Shown: positions 45,170 through 54,718 of the stretch, in pieces
Layout: every line of letters starts with the position of its first letter
Numbering within the stretch: the first letter of the stretch is position 1
Assembly: GCF_900172255.1 (NCBI RefSeq)
Contig: NZ_FWFU01000002.1
Location: forward strand, 620,001-684,000
From: Roseovarius halotolerans
GTDB lineage: Bacteria > Pseudomonadota > Alphaproteobacteria > Rhodobacterales > Rhodobacteraceae
Reading direction: 5' to 3'
Length of the DNA stretch: 64,000 nucleotides
Translations under genes and position numbers: made by a program
Notes under the pieces: generated by a model
Told to the model about the DNA's origin: nothing
Databases searched by the model: none
The model's input: only the letters and a program-made list of their open reading frames with translations

Positions 45170-45999
45170 CTCAGGGCTGCCGCCCGCGCCGCACTGTCAA
45201 CCTCGGGACGCACGCCGAACCAGCGCTCGAAACCCGGCACCGCCTGAAACAGCAGCATTCCAAGGCCATCGACGGTGACACAGCCCGCCGCTTCGGCCTC
45301 TTCCAGAAGCCGGGTTTTCAGCGGCGCATAAACCAGGTCCGTCACAACGGCATCCTTGCGCAACCCGTCCAGCGGCACCCGAAGCGGCGTATTGCCGATC
45401 ATGCCGAGTGACGTCGTGTTCACCACCGTCATCGCATCATCCAGCATATTGCCCGCCTGCACCCAGTCCACCACATGCAGCCGATTGCCGAAATCCGCTT
45501 GCAAGGCTTCGGCGCGCACCCTGGTGCGGTTTGAAATCAGGATCTCGGGCACCCCCGCATCCAGCAACGACGCCACCACGGCCCTTGCCGCGCCACCAGC
45601 GCCCAGCACTGCGGCCGGCCCGGCCTTTGGGTCCCAGCCCGGCGCGTTCTGCCGCAGGTTCTGGATGAACCCGTAACCATCCGTATTGTCGGCATGGATA
45701 CGCCCATCCTTGCGAAAGATAAGCGTATTCGCCGCCCCGATCAGCGTGGCCCGGTCCGTGACCAGATCGGCGAGATCCATCACCTTTTCCTTATGCGGAA
45801 CGGTCACGTTGACCCCGACAAACCCGGCCTTCGGAAGCGTGCGCAAAACCTGTTCAAGGTCATCAGCGGCGACATCCATCGGGATGTAAAACCCCTTGAT
45901 CCCATTCACCCTCAGCCAGTGCCCGTGAAGCTGCGGCGATTTGGAATGCGCGATGGGCGAACCGATCACGCCCGCCAATGGAATTTTCTCCTGACTCAT
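45166..45999 (-). CDS. aroE: Shikimate dehydrogenase
   Basis: 277 residues. Substrate-binding segment GVIGSPIAHSKSPQLH near the start, catalytic lysine in VTVPHKEKVMDL, DNTDGYGF, the NADP-binding LGAGGAARAVVASL and the SNRTRVRAEAL stretch. It reduces 3-dehydroshikimate in aromatic amino acid synthesis. It overlaps maf and coaE by 4 bases each. Confidence 0.95.
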   Translation of the reverse strand: MSQEKIPLAGVIGSPIAHSKSPQLHGHWLRVNGIKGFYIPMDVAADDLEQVLRTLPKAGFVGVNVTVPHKEKVMDLADLVTDRATLIGAANTLIFRKDGRIHADNTDGYGFIQNLRQNAPGWDPKAGPAAVLGAGGAARAVVASLLDAGVPEILISNRTRVRAEALQADFGNRLHVVDWVQAGNMLDDAMTVVNTTSLGMIGNTPLRVPLDGLRKDAVVTDLVYAPLKTRLLEEAEAAGCVTVDGLGMLLFQAVPGFERWFGVRPEVDSAARAAALR

Positions 46000-46592
46000 C
46001 CGTCCAGATCCCCTCTCAGCGTCAGATATGACAGCAGCTCAAGCAGCGGCAATCCGAGAACCGTAAAGTAATCGCCCTGCACCTGCGAGAAAAGCCGCAC
46101 GCCTTCCTCTTCCAGCTTATAGGCGCCGACGGAGTGACGGATACTGTCCCAATTGCGCGCGATATAGGCATCAAGATAGCTTTCCGAGAACATCCGCATC
46201 GTCAGGCGCACTTGACCCACATGCCGCCAGAGGGGTTTGCCTGCCTCGCAGATCACCGCGGCCGACAACAACTCATGCCGCTTGCCGCGCAACTGCATCA
46301 GTTGCTCGCGGGCGTGTTCCCGGCTTTCCGGCTTGGTCAACATCGCGCCTTGCAGGTTCAACACCTGGTCGCAGCCGATCACCAGCGCCTCGGGATGCCT
46401 GGCGCTCACCTTCTGCGCCTTCATCTCGGCCAATGCATCGGCTATGTCGCGCGCACTCGCCCCCTCGGCCAACATGCCGTCTCGCATCGCGTCTTCATCG
46501 ACGCGCGCCACCACCGCGCGAAAATCGACCCCCGCGTTGCGAAGCAGAATCTGCCGAATTTCCGAACCGGACGCGAGGATGATCTCGGTCAT
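45996..46592 (-). CDS. maf: Maf-like nucleotide pyrophosphatase
   Basis: 198 residues. The family start IILASGSEIRQILL is clear. VIGCDQVLNLQG and GDYFTVLGLPLLELLSYL are the later conserved blocks. Maf proteins hydrolyse non-canonical nucleotides and influence septation. Its start codon lies two bases from a DnaA-like box and faces the presumed origin, so its promoter must be within it. Confidence 0.92.
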   Translation of the reverse strand: MTEIILASGSEIRQILLRNAGVDFRAVVARVDEDAMRDGMLAEGASARDIADALAEMKAQKVSARHPEALVIGCDQVLNLQGAMLTKPESREHAREQLMQLRGKRHELLSAAVICEAGKPLWRHVGQVRLTMRMFSESYLDAYIARNWDSIRHSVGAYKLEEEGVRLFSQVQGDYFTVLGLPLLELLSYLTLRGDLDG

Positions 46593-46998
46593 GCTGTGGA
46601 CAACCCCTTGGATATCTTGACCAGTGTTTAAGAACAGATCGGCGAAAAATCCATCCCGATCACGGTATCCACCAAACGGCGCTCATTTCACCTCGCTTCA
46701 GGCCATTCCTCCCACGGTGGATTTGAACAAGTCGAGCCTCTGTATAATCCGCTCCGGCATCGTTTCAGACTGTCAAACGCTCCTCGGTCGAACTTATATA
46801 AATTATTGATAAATATATGTTTTCATGGGCTCGGCCTAGTTCCTATCGATTCCTGAACAGGTTTGTCCACAGATCCCTCCACCTGTCGATAACCCGCGGA
46901 CAATTCAGTAATCCACAGGATTCCCTCGCCCTACCAAAAACAACCACCTTTCTTATCTATATTTTTATTTATAGAGATGACCAGGAACAGTGAGGGCC
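46593..46998. other. Probable chromosomal replication origin (oriC)
   Basis: A gene-free stretch of about 400 bases with four 9-mers that differ from the DnaA box by one base: TGTGGACAA (46595-46603), TTGTCCACA (46863-46871), TGTCGATAA (46884-46892) and TAATCCACA (46909-46917). Two AT-rich tracts lie at 46792-46823 and 46951-46978 in otherwise GC-rich DNA. Genes on the left run leftward and those on the right run rightward, as expected for leading strands leaving an origin. Caulobacter and Rickettsia origins lie in a comparable gene neighbourhood, though hemE is absent here. parS sites lie 3-5 kb away. Confidence 0.7.
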
Positions 46999-47451
46999 AT
47001 GATGACGGATATCCTGATCACGCTTTACCCATGGACCAAGGCGTTTCATATCATGTCGGTCATTTCATGGATGGCCGGTCTGTTCTATTTGCCCCGCCTG
47101 TTCGTCTATCACGTCGAGCAATCCATGCCCGGTGACAGCCGCGACGAGGTGTTCCAGACGATGGAACAGAAATTGCTGCGCGTCATCATGACTCCGGCCA
47201 TGATCGCCACCTGGCTTTTCGGTCTGATGCTCGTCTTTACGCCGGGGATCGTCGACTGGGGCTCTGTCTGGCCCTATCTTAAGGGCGCCAGCGTGATCGC
47301 CATGACGGGTTTCCATGAATGGCTTGGCGCGCGGCGCAAGGATTTCATGACCGGCTCAAATCGCCTGACCGGCCGACAGTTCCGCCTGATGAACGAAGTG
47401 CCGACCGTTCTGATGGTTCTCATCGTGCTCTCGGTCGTCATCAAGTTCTGA
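46999..47451 (+). CDS. hemJ: Protoporphyrinogen oxidase HemJ
   Basis: 150 residues, with ATG 46999 or 47002 as the likely start. Four membrane helices; His in KAFHIMSVISWMAGLFYLPRLFVYH and the conserved WSYLK-like segment (VWPYLKG) fit HemJ. It oxidises protoporphyrinogen IX in heme synthesis in bacteria that lack HemG and HemY. It is the first gene to the right of the presumed origin. Confidence 0.9.
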   Translation: MMTDILITLYPWTKAFHIMSVISWMAGLFYLPRLFVYHVEQSMPGDSRDEVFQTMEQKLLRVIMTPAMIATWLFGLMLVFTPGIVDWGSVWPYLKGASVIAMTGFHEWLGARRKDFMTGSNRLTGRQFRLMNEVPTVLMVLIVLSVVIKF

Positions 47452-47585
47452 GCATCGTTGACTCGCGCCGCTCCGATGCGTATGTAGCGCGGCAAGCCCC
47501 TGTCCTGGTGGCCCGTTTTTCCAATCCTGACCGACGACACGAAGATGCGCCATAGCTGCGCGTCCTTGTCAAAAGGAACGTTCCC

Positions 47586-48857
47586 ATGTCCGAAGACCGT
47601 CTCAACCTGTCCGATCTCAAGGCTCATGCCGCCAAGGATCTCCTCGCAATGGCCGAGGAGCTCGAGATCGAGAACGCCTCGACCATGCGCAAGGGCGAGA
47701 TGATGTTCCAGATCCTGCGCGAACGCGCCGAAGAGGGCTGGACCGTCTTCGGCGATGGCGTGCTCGAGGTTCTTCAGGACGGGTTCGGTTTCCTGCGCTC
47801 GCCAGAGGCCAACTACCTGCCCGGTCCCGATGACATCTACGTTTCGCCCGACATGATCCGCCAGTATTCGCTGCGCACGGGCGACACCATCGAAGGCGAG
47901 ATCCAGCAGCCGGAAGAAAACGAAAGCTACTTCGCGCTGACCAGCGTGAAGCAGATCAATTTCGAGGATCCTGAGCGCGCCCGCCACAAGATCGCCTTCG
48001 ACAACCTGACACCGCTTTATCCCGACCAGCGCTTCAACCTCGAAGTCGACGATCCCACCGTCAAGGATCGCTCCGCTCGGGTAATCGACCTGGTGGCGCC
48101 CATCGGCAAGGGCCAGCGTTCCCTGATCGTCGCGCCGCCGCGCACCGGTAAGACCGTGCTGCTTCAGAATATCGCCAGCAGCATCGAAAAGAACCACCCT
48201 GAATGCTACCTGATCGTGCTTCTGATCGACGAACGTCCCGAGGAAGTCACCGACATGCAGCGCTCGGTCAAGGGTGAGGTCGTCAGCTCGACCTTCGACG
48301 AGCCCGCAGGCCGCCACGTCGCCGTCGCCGAAATGGTGATCGAGAAAGCCAAGCGTCTGGTCGAACATAAACGAGATGTTGTTATTCTTCTCGATTCGAT
48401 CACAAGACTTGGTAGGGCCTACAACACAGTGGTTCCCTCCTCGGGCAAGGTTTTGACCGGCGGTGTGGACGCCAACGCCCTGCAGCGACCCAAGCGTTTC
48501 TTCGGCGCCGCGCGGAATATCGAGGAAGGCGGCTCGCTTACCATCGTATCGACCGCGCTGATCGACACCGGCAGCCGCATGGACGAGGTGATCTTCGAGG
48601 AATTCAAGGGCACCGGCAACTCCGAGATCATCCTCGACCGCAAGATCGCCGACAAGCGGGTCTTCCCGGCGATCGACATCCTGAAATCCGGCACCCGCAA
48701 AGAGGACCTGCTGATCGACAAGGTCGACCTTCAGAAAACCTTTGTCCTGCGCCGCATTCTCAACCCGATGGGCACGACCGACGCCATCGAATTCCTGCTC
48801 TCGAAGCTCAAGCAAACCAAGACCAATGCCGAGTTCTTCGATTCCATGAACACCTGA
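47586..48857 (+). CDS. rho: Transcription termination factor Rho
   Basis: 423 residues. N-terminal helical domain, RNA-binding cold-shock-like fold ([13 protein letters not shown]), Walker [13 protein letters not shown] (~180-191), Walker [17 protein letters not shown] and the R-loop [12 protein letters not shown] type segment. The hexameric helicase ends Rho-dependent transcripts. GGAACG precedes the ATG. The 134-base gap to hemJ likely contains its promoter and autoregulatory leader. Confidence 0.97.
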   Translation: MSEDRLNLSDLKAHAAKDLLAMAEELEIENASTMRKGEMMFQILRERAEEGWTVFGDGVLEVLQDGFGFLRSPEANYLPGPDDIYVSPDMIRQYSLRTGDTIEGEIQQPEENESYFALTSVKQINFEDPERARHKIAFDNLTPLYPDQRFNLEVDDPTVKDRSARVIDLVAPIGKGQRSLIVAPPRTGKTVLLQNIASSIEKNHPECYLIVLLIDERPEEVTDMQRSVKGEVVSSTFDEPAGRHVAVAEMVIEKAKRLVEHKRDVVILLDSITRLGRAYNTVVPSSGKVLTGGVDANALQRPKRFFGAARNIEEGGSLTIVSTALIDTGSRMDEVIFEEFKGTGNSEIILDRKIADKRVFPAIDILKSGTRKEDLLIDKVDLQKTFVLRRILNPMGTTDAIEFLLSKLKQTKTNAEFFDSMNT

Positions 48858-48882
48858 CGCGGCCAGTCGCGGGGGCAACCCT

Positions 48883-50169
48883 ATGGACACGATCTATGCT
48901 CTTTCGACGGCGCAGGGCAAAGCCGGCGTCGCGGTGATCCGCGTGTCGGGGCCGCTGGCCTTTGATGCCTGCCGCGCTTTGGCCGGTGACGTGCCGCCGC
49001 CGCGCACGGCCTCGCTGCGGGTTCTTCATGACAGCACCGGCATCCGGCTCGATCAGGCGCTGGTGCTTACCTTCAGCCAGAACCACAGCTTTACAGGCGA
49101 AAACACCGTCGAGTTCCAGGCCCACGGCAGTAATGCCGTCATCTCTGCCCTGCTTGACGCGCTGGGCCGGATGGACGGTTTGCGCGCCGCGGATCCCGGT
49201 GAATTCACCCGTCGCGCCCTCGAAAACGGGCAGCTCGATCTGGCGCAGGTCGAAGGACTCGCCGATCTGATCGACGCGGAAACGGAATCTCAACGCCGCC
49301 AGGCGCTTCGCGTTCTGTCCGGCGATCTGGGACGGCGCGCCGAAACCTGGCGGCAAAGCCTGATTCGTGCCGCCGCCCTGCTTGAAGCGACCATCGATTT
49401 TGCGGACGAAGAGGTTCCCGTCGATGTCACGCCCGAGGTCGGCGCATTGGTCAGCGACGTAATCACCGACCTCACCCACGAGATCGCGGGTGTGGGCACC
49501 GCCGAACGTATCCGCTCTGGGTTCGAGGTGGCTATCGTCGGTGCGCCGAATGTCGGGAAATCTACACTTCTCAATGCTTTGGCAGGACGTGACGCGGCGA
49601 TTACGTCGGAATATGCCGGGACAACCCGCGACGTGATCGAAGTCCGCATGGATCTCGCAGGGCTGCCTGTCACGCTGCTGGACACCGCCGGTTTGCGCGA
49701 TACCGAGGATGCCGTCGAATCCATCGGGATCGAGCGCGCCCGCAGCCGCGCGGCGCTGGCCGATCTGCGTGTGTTTCTGGTCGAGGATGGAACAACCCCC
49801 GACATCCCGCCCGAGGCCGACGATATCGTCTTGCGCGCCAAGGGTGACCGCCTTGCCGACCCACGCGACGCTATCTCGGGAAAGACCGGCCTTGGCCTCT
49901 CTGACCTCATCGCCCGGATCACCCGCATTCTGTCCGGGCGGGCCTCGAACGCAGGGATCGCCACCCGCGCCCGCCACAAACAGGCGATGGAGCGGGGCCT
50001 CGCCGCGCTTCAGGCTGCGCTTTCCCTTCTTCCGCAGGGTGACGTGGCTTCCGAGCTTGCCGCCGAAGAGCTGCGCACCGCTATCCGCGCTCTTGATTCT
50101 CTGGTAGGACGCATAGATATCGAAAACGTCCTGGACGAAATCTTCGCAAGTTTCTGCCTTGGGAAATGA
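48883..50169 (+). CDS. mnmE: tRNA modification GTPase MnmE
   Basis: 428 residues. N-terminal folate-binding domain ([20 protein letters not shown]), a helical domain interrupted by the G domain with [23 protein letters not shown], and the C-terminal cysteine in FCLGK. Most relatives end in FCIGK, so Leu is a mild change. With MnmG it builds the xm5U34 modification on tRNA wobble uridine. mnmG follows within 13 bases. Confidence 0.96.
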   Translation: MDTIYALSTAQGKAGVAVIRVSGPLAFDACRALAGDVPPPRTASLRVLHDSTGIRLDQALVLTFSQNHSFTGENTVEFQAHGSNAVISALLDALGRMDGLRAADPGEFTRRALENGQLDLAQVEGLADLIDAETESQRRQALRVLSGDLGRRAETWRQSLIRAAALLEATIDFADEEVPVDVTPEVGALVSDVITDLTHEIAGVGTAERIRSGFEVAIVGAPNVGKSTLLNALAGRDAAITSEYAGTTRDVIEVRMDLAGLPVTLLDTAGLRDTEDAVESIGIERARSRAALADLRVFLVEDGTTPDIPPEADDIVLRAKGDRLADPRDAISGKTGLGLSDLIARITRILSGRASNAGIATRARHKQAMERGLAALQAALSLLPQGDVASELAAEELRTAIRALDSLVGRIDIENVLDEIFASFCLGK

Positions 50170-50173
50170 GGAG

Positions 50174-50189
50174 TGTTTCACGTGAAACA
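50174..50189. other. parS site 1, at the mnmG start
   Basis: A perfect 16-bp palindrome TGTTTCACGTGAAACA, identical to the ParB recognition site of many bacteria. It lies between the Shine-Dalgarno AGGAG (50168-50172) and the mnmG coding sequence and includes the likely GTG start. parA and parB are encoded 2.5-4 kb downstream. Confidence 0.95.
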
Positions 50190-52044
50190 TTTTGACGTCG
50201 TTGTCATTGGCGGAGGCCATGCAGGCGCGGATGCCGCGCATGCTTCGGCGCGCATGGGGGCGTCCACCGCCCTTGTGACGCTGAACAAATCCGGCATCGG
50301 CGTGATGTCCTGCAACCCGGCGATCGGCGGCCTGGGCAAAGGTCACCTCGTACGCGAGATTGACGCGCTGGATGGTGTCATGGGCCGCGTTGCCGACAAG
50401 GCCGGCATCCAGTTTCGTTTGCTCAACCGCCGCAAGGGCCCCGCCGTGCAAGGCCCCCGTGCCCAGGCGGATCGCAAGATTTATCGCGAATCCATGCTGA
50501 CCGAAGTGGAATCGCAACCCAACCTGACGATCATCGAAGGCGAAGCCGCCGATTTTCTCATGTCCGAGGATCGCGTCAGCGGCGTGGTTCTGGCCGATGG
50601 CAGTGAAATTCACGCTGGCGCCGTGGTCCTGACAACCGGCACCTTCCTGCGTGGCGTCATTCATATCGGCGACGTGTCCCGTCCCGGCGGCCGCATGGGC
50701 GACAAGCCCTCGATCAAGCTGGCAGAGCGCATCGATTCATTCGATCTCGACCTTGGCCGCCTCAAGACGGGCACGCCCCCGCGCCTTGACGGCGCGACAA
50801 TCGCCTGGGGCGAGCTTGAGGAACAGCCCGGTGATGACGACCCGGTGCTCTTTTCCTTCATGTCCGGCGGCGTCTCCGCGCGTCAGGTCTCCTGCGGGAT
50901 CACCCATACCAACGAGAAAACTCATCAGATCATCCGCGAGAACCTTGACCGCTCGGCCATGTATGGCGGCCATATCGATGGTATCGGCCCGCGCTACTGT
51001 CCCTCGATCGAGGACAAGATCGTGCGCTTCGCCGACAAGACCTCGCACCAGATATTCCTTGAGCCCGAAAGCCTTTCGGACAATGTCGTCTACCCCAACG
51101 GCATTTCCACCTCGCTGCCCGAAGAGGTGCAGCACGATTACGTCCGCTCGATCCGCGGGCTCGAAAACGCTGTTATCCTGCAACCGGGCTATGCCATCGA
51201 GTATGATTACGTAGATCCGCGCGCCCTTGATGCTACCCTCGCTGTAAAATCCGTTCCGGGGCTCTATCTGGCTGGCCAGATCAACGGCACTACCGGCTAC
51301 GAAGAGGCCGCCGCCCAGGGCCTTGTTGCGGGGTTGAATGCGGCGCTCGCGGTCATGGGCCGTGACCCGGCCATTTTCAGCCGCTCTGACAGCTATATCG
51401 GTGTGATGATCGACGACCTGATTACCCGTGGCGTCAGCGAGCCTTACCGCATGTTCACGTCGCGCGCCGAATTCCGCCTTTCCCTGCGCGCCGATAACGC
51501 CGATCAACGCCTGACTCCTACGGGAACCGCACTCGGCTGCGTCGGCCCCGCGCGTGCGCGCGCCTTCGAGGGCAAGATGGAGCGCCTGAGCGCCGCCCGC
51601 GCGCGCTTGGAGTCCCAAAGCTACACACCGCGCCAGCTTGTGAATATTGGCCTCAAAGTCAATCAGGACGGCTCTCGCCGGACTGGTTTCCAGCTCCTTG
51701 CCTTTCCGGATATCGACTTCGCGCGCCTGATCGAACTTGACGCGACACTCGCTGATGTCGATGCCCTTTCGCGCGCGCAGCTTGAGAAAGATGCGCTCTA
51801 CGCGAATTACATCGCCCGCCAGGAGCGCGACGTTGAGATGATGAAGCGCGACGAGGCACAGGACATTCCTGCCGATTTCGATTTTCAGGCGGTCGATGGG
51901 CTGTCCAACGAGCTGAAAACCAAGCTTTCCGCCGCCCGCCCCGCCAATCTGGCGCAGGCCGGACGCATTGACGGCATGACACCGGCGGCGCTGACGCTTA
52001 TTCTCGCGCGGCTCCGCATGGCCCGGCGCGAGAAATCCGCATGA
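50182..52044 (+). CDS. mnmG: tRNA modification enzyme MnmG (GidA)
   Basis: 620 residues from GTG 50182, which sits about nine bases after the AGGAG sequence; GTG 50173 is too close to it. The FAD-binding start [19 protein letters not shown] is classical. [33 protein letters not shown] and [12 protein letters not shown] are the later signatures. It is the partner of MnmE. The start codon lies inside a parS site, so ParB binding could affect its expression. It overlaps rsmG by 4 bases. Confidence 0.96.
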   Translation: MKHFDVVVIGGGHAGADAAHASARMGASTALVTLNKSGIGVMSCNPAIGGLGKGHLVREIDALDGVMGRVADKAGIQFRLLNRRKGPAVQGPRAQADRKIYRESMLTEVESQPNLTIIEGEAADFLMSEDRVSGVVLADGSEIHAGAVVLTTGTFLRGVIHIGDVSRPGGRMGDKPSIKLAERIDSFDLDLGRLKTGTPPRLDGATIAWGELEEQPGDDDPVLFSFMSGGVSARQVSCGITHTNEKTHQIIRENLDRSAMYGGHIDGIGPRYCPSIEDKIVRFADKTSHQIFLEPESLSDNVVYPNGISTSLPEEVQHDYVRSIRGLENAVILQPGYAIEYDYVDPRALDATLAVKSVPGLYLAGQINGTTGYEEAAAQGLVAGLNAALAVMGRDPAIFSRSDSYIGVMIDDLITRGVSEPYRMFTSRAEFRLSLRADNADQRLTPTGTALGCVGPARARAFEGKMERLSAARARLESQSYTPRQLVNIGLKVNQDGSRRTGFQLLAFPDIDFARLIELDATLADVDALSRAQLEKDALYANYIARQERDVEMMKRDEAQDIPADFDFQAVDGLSNELKTKLSAARPANLAQAGRIDGMTPAALTLILARLRMARREKSA

Positions 52045-52652
52045 GCGGCGGCGCCACGCTCAATGTTTCACGTGAAACAATCGAGCGGCTGAAGACCTAC
52101 GAGGCGCTGCTGCGCAAATGGACGCAAAAGATCAACCTCGTCGCCCGCTCCACCCTCGATGACCTTTGGGCCCGGCATTTTGTCGACTCCGCCCAGATAT
52201 ATCGCCTCGCCCCGCACCCTGTCGGGCATTGGGCCGATCTCGGATCCGGCGGCGGTTTTCCGGGCCTCGTGATCGCGATAATGGCGATGGAGCATCATTC
52301 GCCCGCCCGCGTCACGCTGGTTGAAAGCGATTCGCGCAAATGCGCCTTCCTGCGCACCGTGATTCGCGAGACCGGCGCGCCCGCGACGGTCGTGAATGCC
52401 CGGATCGAGGAAATCCCGCCGCTCGAAGCCGATGTGATATCGGCCCGTGCGCTGACCGATCTTGATGGACTTCTGGGCTTTTGCGCTCGCCATTTGCGCA
52501 GCGACGGTACGGCGATCTTCCCCAAGGGCGAATCCTGGCAGAAAGAGCTGCAGGCCGCGCAAACAACATGGAACTTCAGCCATCGAATTGCTACAAGCGA
52601 AACCGAAACAGGCCCCGTCATTCTGACCATCACAGGAGTCGCCCGTGTCTGA
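52041..52652 (+). CDS. rsmG: 16S rRNA m7G527 methyltransferase RsmG
   Basis: 203 residues. SAM-binding [17 protein letters not shown] (~65-81), [12 protein letters not shown] and [13 protein letters not shown]. It methylates G527 of 16S rRNA; loss gives low-level streptomycin resistance in other bacteria. Codons 9-14 read NVSRET because a parS site forms part of the coding sequence. It overlaps parA by 8 bases. Confidence 0.95.
   Translation: MSGGATLNVSRETIERLKTYEALLRKWTQKINLVARSTLDDLWARHFVDSAQIYRLAPHPVGHWADLGSGGGFPGLVIAIMAMEHHSPARVTLVESDSRKCAFLRTVIRETGAPATVVNARIEEIPPLEADVISARALTDLDGLLGFCARHLRSDGTAIFPKGESWQKELQAAQTTWNFSHRIATSETETGPVILTITGVARV
52064..52079. other. parS site 2, within rsmG
   Basis: A second perfect TGTTTCACGTGAAACA, starting 23 bases after the rsmG start codon and 1,890 bases from the first site. 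Both sites are within 5.2 kb of the presumed origin, as usual for chromosomal centromeres. Confidence 0.95.
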
Positions 52653-53454
52653 TCCCACCCGCCCACGCGGTCCCAAGATCATCGCTGTCGCCAACCAGAA
52701 GGGCGGCGTCGGCAAGACCACGACCACCATCAACCTTGGCGCCGCCCTGGCCGAGGCGGGTCAGAAGGTTCTGATCGTCGATCTTGATCCCCAAGGGAAC
52801 GCCTCCACCGGGCTAGGTGTTGCGCCTTCGGACCGTGAATACACAACATATGAGCTTTTGCTGGAGGAAATCGAGCTGAGCGAGGTGGTCCGCGAAACCG
52901 CACTCGACAACTTGCTGATCGTTCCCGCGACGGTCGATCTCAGCTCGGCCGACATGGAGCTGATTGCCAGTGAAAAGCGCAGCTTCCTTCTGCATGACGC
53001 CCTGCGCCAGAACGCGATGGACGTTTACGGGCTGGATTACATCCTGATCGACTGCCCGCCATCTCTGAACCTTCTGACCGTCAACGCGATGGTCGCCGCG
53101 CATTCCGTGCTGGTGCCGCTGCAAAGCGAGTTTTTCGCGCTCGAAGGGCTGTCGCAGCTCATGCTGACCATCCGCGAGGTGCGTCAGTCCGCCAATCCGG
53201 GCCTGCGCATCGAGGGCATCGTTCTGACCATGTTCGATTCGCGCAACAACCTCTCGGCCCAGGTCGAGCAGGACGCCCGCGATAACCTTGGCCCGATGGT
53301 GTTCAAGACGCGCATTCCCCGCAATGTCCGGGTCAGCGAGGCGCCCTCGTATTCCCTGCCGGTGCTGCAATACGATTCCACCTCCAAGGGCGCGATGGCC
53401 TATCGCGACCTTGCGAGGGAATTGATGTCGAACCAGACGCGCGCAGCCGCATAA
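52645..53454 (+). CDS. parA: Chromosome partitioning ATPase ParA
   Basis: 269 residues from GTG 52645, preceded by CAGGAG. Deviant Walker A KGGVGKTT (19-26) with the signature lysine, LIVDLDPQGNAS, and DYILIDCPPSLN. With ParB it moves the origin regions apart before division. It is part of the mnmE-mnmG-rsmG-parA-parB run. Confidence 0.97.
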   Translation: MSDPTRPRGPKIIAVANQKGGVGKTTTTINLGAALAEAGQKVLIVDLDPQGNASTGLGVAPSDREYTTYELLLEEIELSEVVRETALDNLLIVPATVDLSSADMELIASEKRSFLLHDALRQNAMDVYGLDYILIDCPPSLNLLTVNAMVAAHSVLVPLQSEFFALEGLSQLMLTIREVRQSANPGLRIEGIVLTMFDSRNNLSAQVEQDARDNLGPMVFKTRIPRNVRVSEAPSYSLPVLQYDSTSKGAMAYRDLARELMSNQTRAAA

Positions 53455-53466
53455 AGGAGCCCTCAG

Positions 53467-54378
53467 ATGGCCGATAAGAAAACCAGACAACGCGGCCTTG
53501 GTCGTGGCCTGTCCGCCCTGATGGCGGATGTGAATGACGACACCGCCACAACCGGCGATGCGCCCAAGCCCGCCGACCGCAGCGTGCCGATCGAAAAGAT
53601 CAACCCGAACCCCGATCAGCCGCGCCGCAGCTTTGATAAGGCACAGCTCGAGGATCTGGCCAATTCGATCAAGGAAAAGGGCATCATTCAGCCCCTGATC
53701 GTCCGGCCCGCCCCCGGCAAGCCGGGTTCCTTTGAAATCGTCGCCGGCGAACGCCGCTGGCGCGCGGCGCAGATCGCCAAGCTGCATGAAATTCCCGTGT
53801 TGGTGCGCGAGTTCAACGACACCGAAGTGCTGGAAGTCGCCATTATCGAGAACATCCAGCGCGCCGATCTGAACCCGGTCGAAGAAGCCGCCGGTTACAG
53901 CCAGCTGATGGAGAAATTCGGCCATACGCAGGAGAAACTCTCCGACGTTCTGGGCAAAAGCCGCAGCCACATCGCCAATTGCGTCCGCCTTCTGACCCTG
54001 CCCGACGAAGTGCAGACCTACCTCCGCGACGGCAAGCTCTCGTCGGGCCATGCTCGCGCGCTGATCACCGCCGACGATCCCGCCGCCCTGGCCCGCGAAG
54101 TCATCAAAAAGGGCCTTTCGGTGCGCGAAACCGAGAAACTGGCGAAAAAGCCCGTCGGCAATATCTTTTCTGATGGCAGCAAGGCCAGGCAGCGCCCGAA
54201 CCCCGAGAAAGACGCCGACACCAAGGCGCTCGAAGGCGATCTGTCCGCCAATCTGGGTATGAAGGTGGCGCTGAACCACAAGCCGGGGCAGGAAAAGGGC
54301 CAGATCACCATCAGCTACGAATCTCTGGATGAGCTCGACACCCTTTGCCGCATTCTCAGCGTCAGTAACCCGGCCTAG
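53467..54378 (+). CDS. parB: Chromosome partitioning protein ParB
   Basis: 303 residues. N-terminal ParA-binding LGRGLSALMAD, the CTPase/sulfiredoxin-like fold with NPDQPRRSFD, the ERRWRAAQIA box (~98) and ENIQRADLNPVEEA, then a helix-turn-helix (VLGKSRSHIANCVRLL) and a C-terminal dimer domain. It loads at the two nearby parS sites. AAAGGAG precedes the ATG. Its end overlaps the opposing ybaN-like gene by 17 bases. Confidence 0.97.
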   Translation: MADKKTRQRGLGRGLSALMADVNDDTATTGDAPKPADRSVPIEKINPNPDQPRRSFDKAQLEDLANSIKEKGIIQPLIVRPAPGKPGSFEIVAGERRWRAAQIAKLHEIPVLVREFNDTEVLEVAIIENIQRADLNPVEEAAGYSQLMEKFGHTQEKLSDVLGKSRSHIANCVRLLTLPDEVQTYLRDGKLSSGHARALITADDPAALAREVIKKGLSVRETEKLAKKPVGNIFSDGSKARQRPNPEKDADTKALEGDLSANLGMKVALNHKPGQEKGQITISYESLDELDTLCRILSVSNPA

Positions 54379-54715
54379 TCCAGATAAACAGCATCACGCA
54401 GGCCAGAACCGCGCCCTGAATCGCCAACAGCAGCGGTTTCAGCCCGATCATCACCGACAGAACGAACACCGCGACGATCGCGATGGTCGAGATGCGCTTG
54501 ACGCGTGGGTTGATCGCCCCGCGCTCGTGCCAATCCACGATCGCAGGGCCAAACCGCGGATGGCTGACCAGCCAGTTGTGCAGCCGCTCGGAAGAACGCG
54601 AAAAGCAAAACGCCGCCAGCAGCATGAAGGGTACCGTCGGCAGCAGCGGCAGAACTACCCCCGCCATGCCCAATGCGACACTGATCAAGCCCAAAACGGC
54701 CCAAACCGTCCGCAT
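54362..54715 (-). CDS. YbaN/DUF454 family membrane protein
   Basis: 117 residues with helices near 5-40 and 80-110. The conserved LPTVPFMLLAAFCFSRSS and LHNWLVSHPRFG blocks of DUF454 are clear. The role is unknown. It follows hemW on the minus strand with only 3 bases between and overlaps the parB 3' end. Confidence 0.9.
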   Translation of the reverse strand: MRTVWAVLGLISVALGMAGVVLPLLPTVPFMLLAAFCFSRSSERLHNWLVSHPRFGPAIVDWHERGAINPRVKRISTIAIVAVFVLSVMIGLKPLLLAIQGAVLACVMLFIWTRPGY

Positions 54716-54718
54716 CCC

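Noticed and set aside
46624..46809. 61-residue frame in the presumed origin
   Set aside because: No ribosome binding site or coding bias, and it lies in the region with DnaA boxes and AT-rich DNA.
48808..50664. 618-residue frame opposite mnmE and mnmG
   Set aside because: It is a shadow of high-GC genes with clear family motifs on the plus strand.
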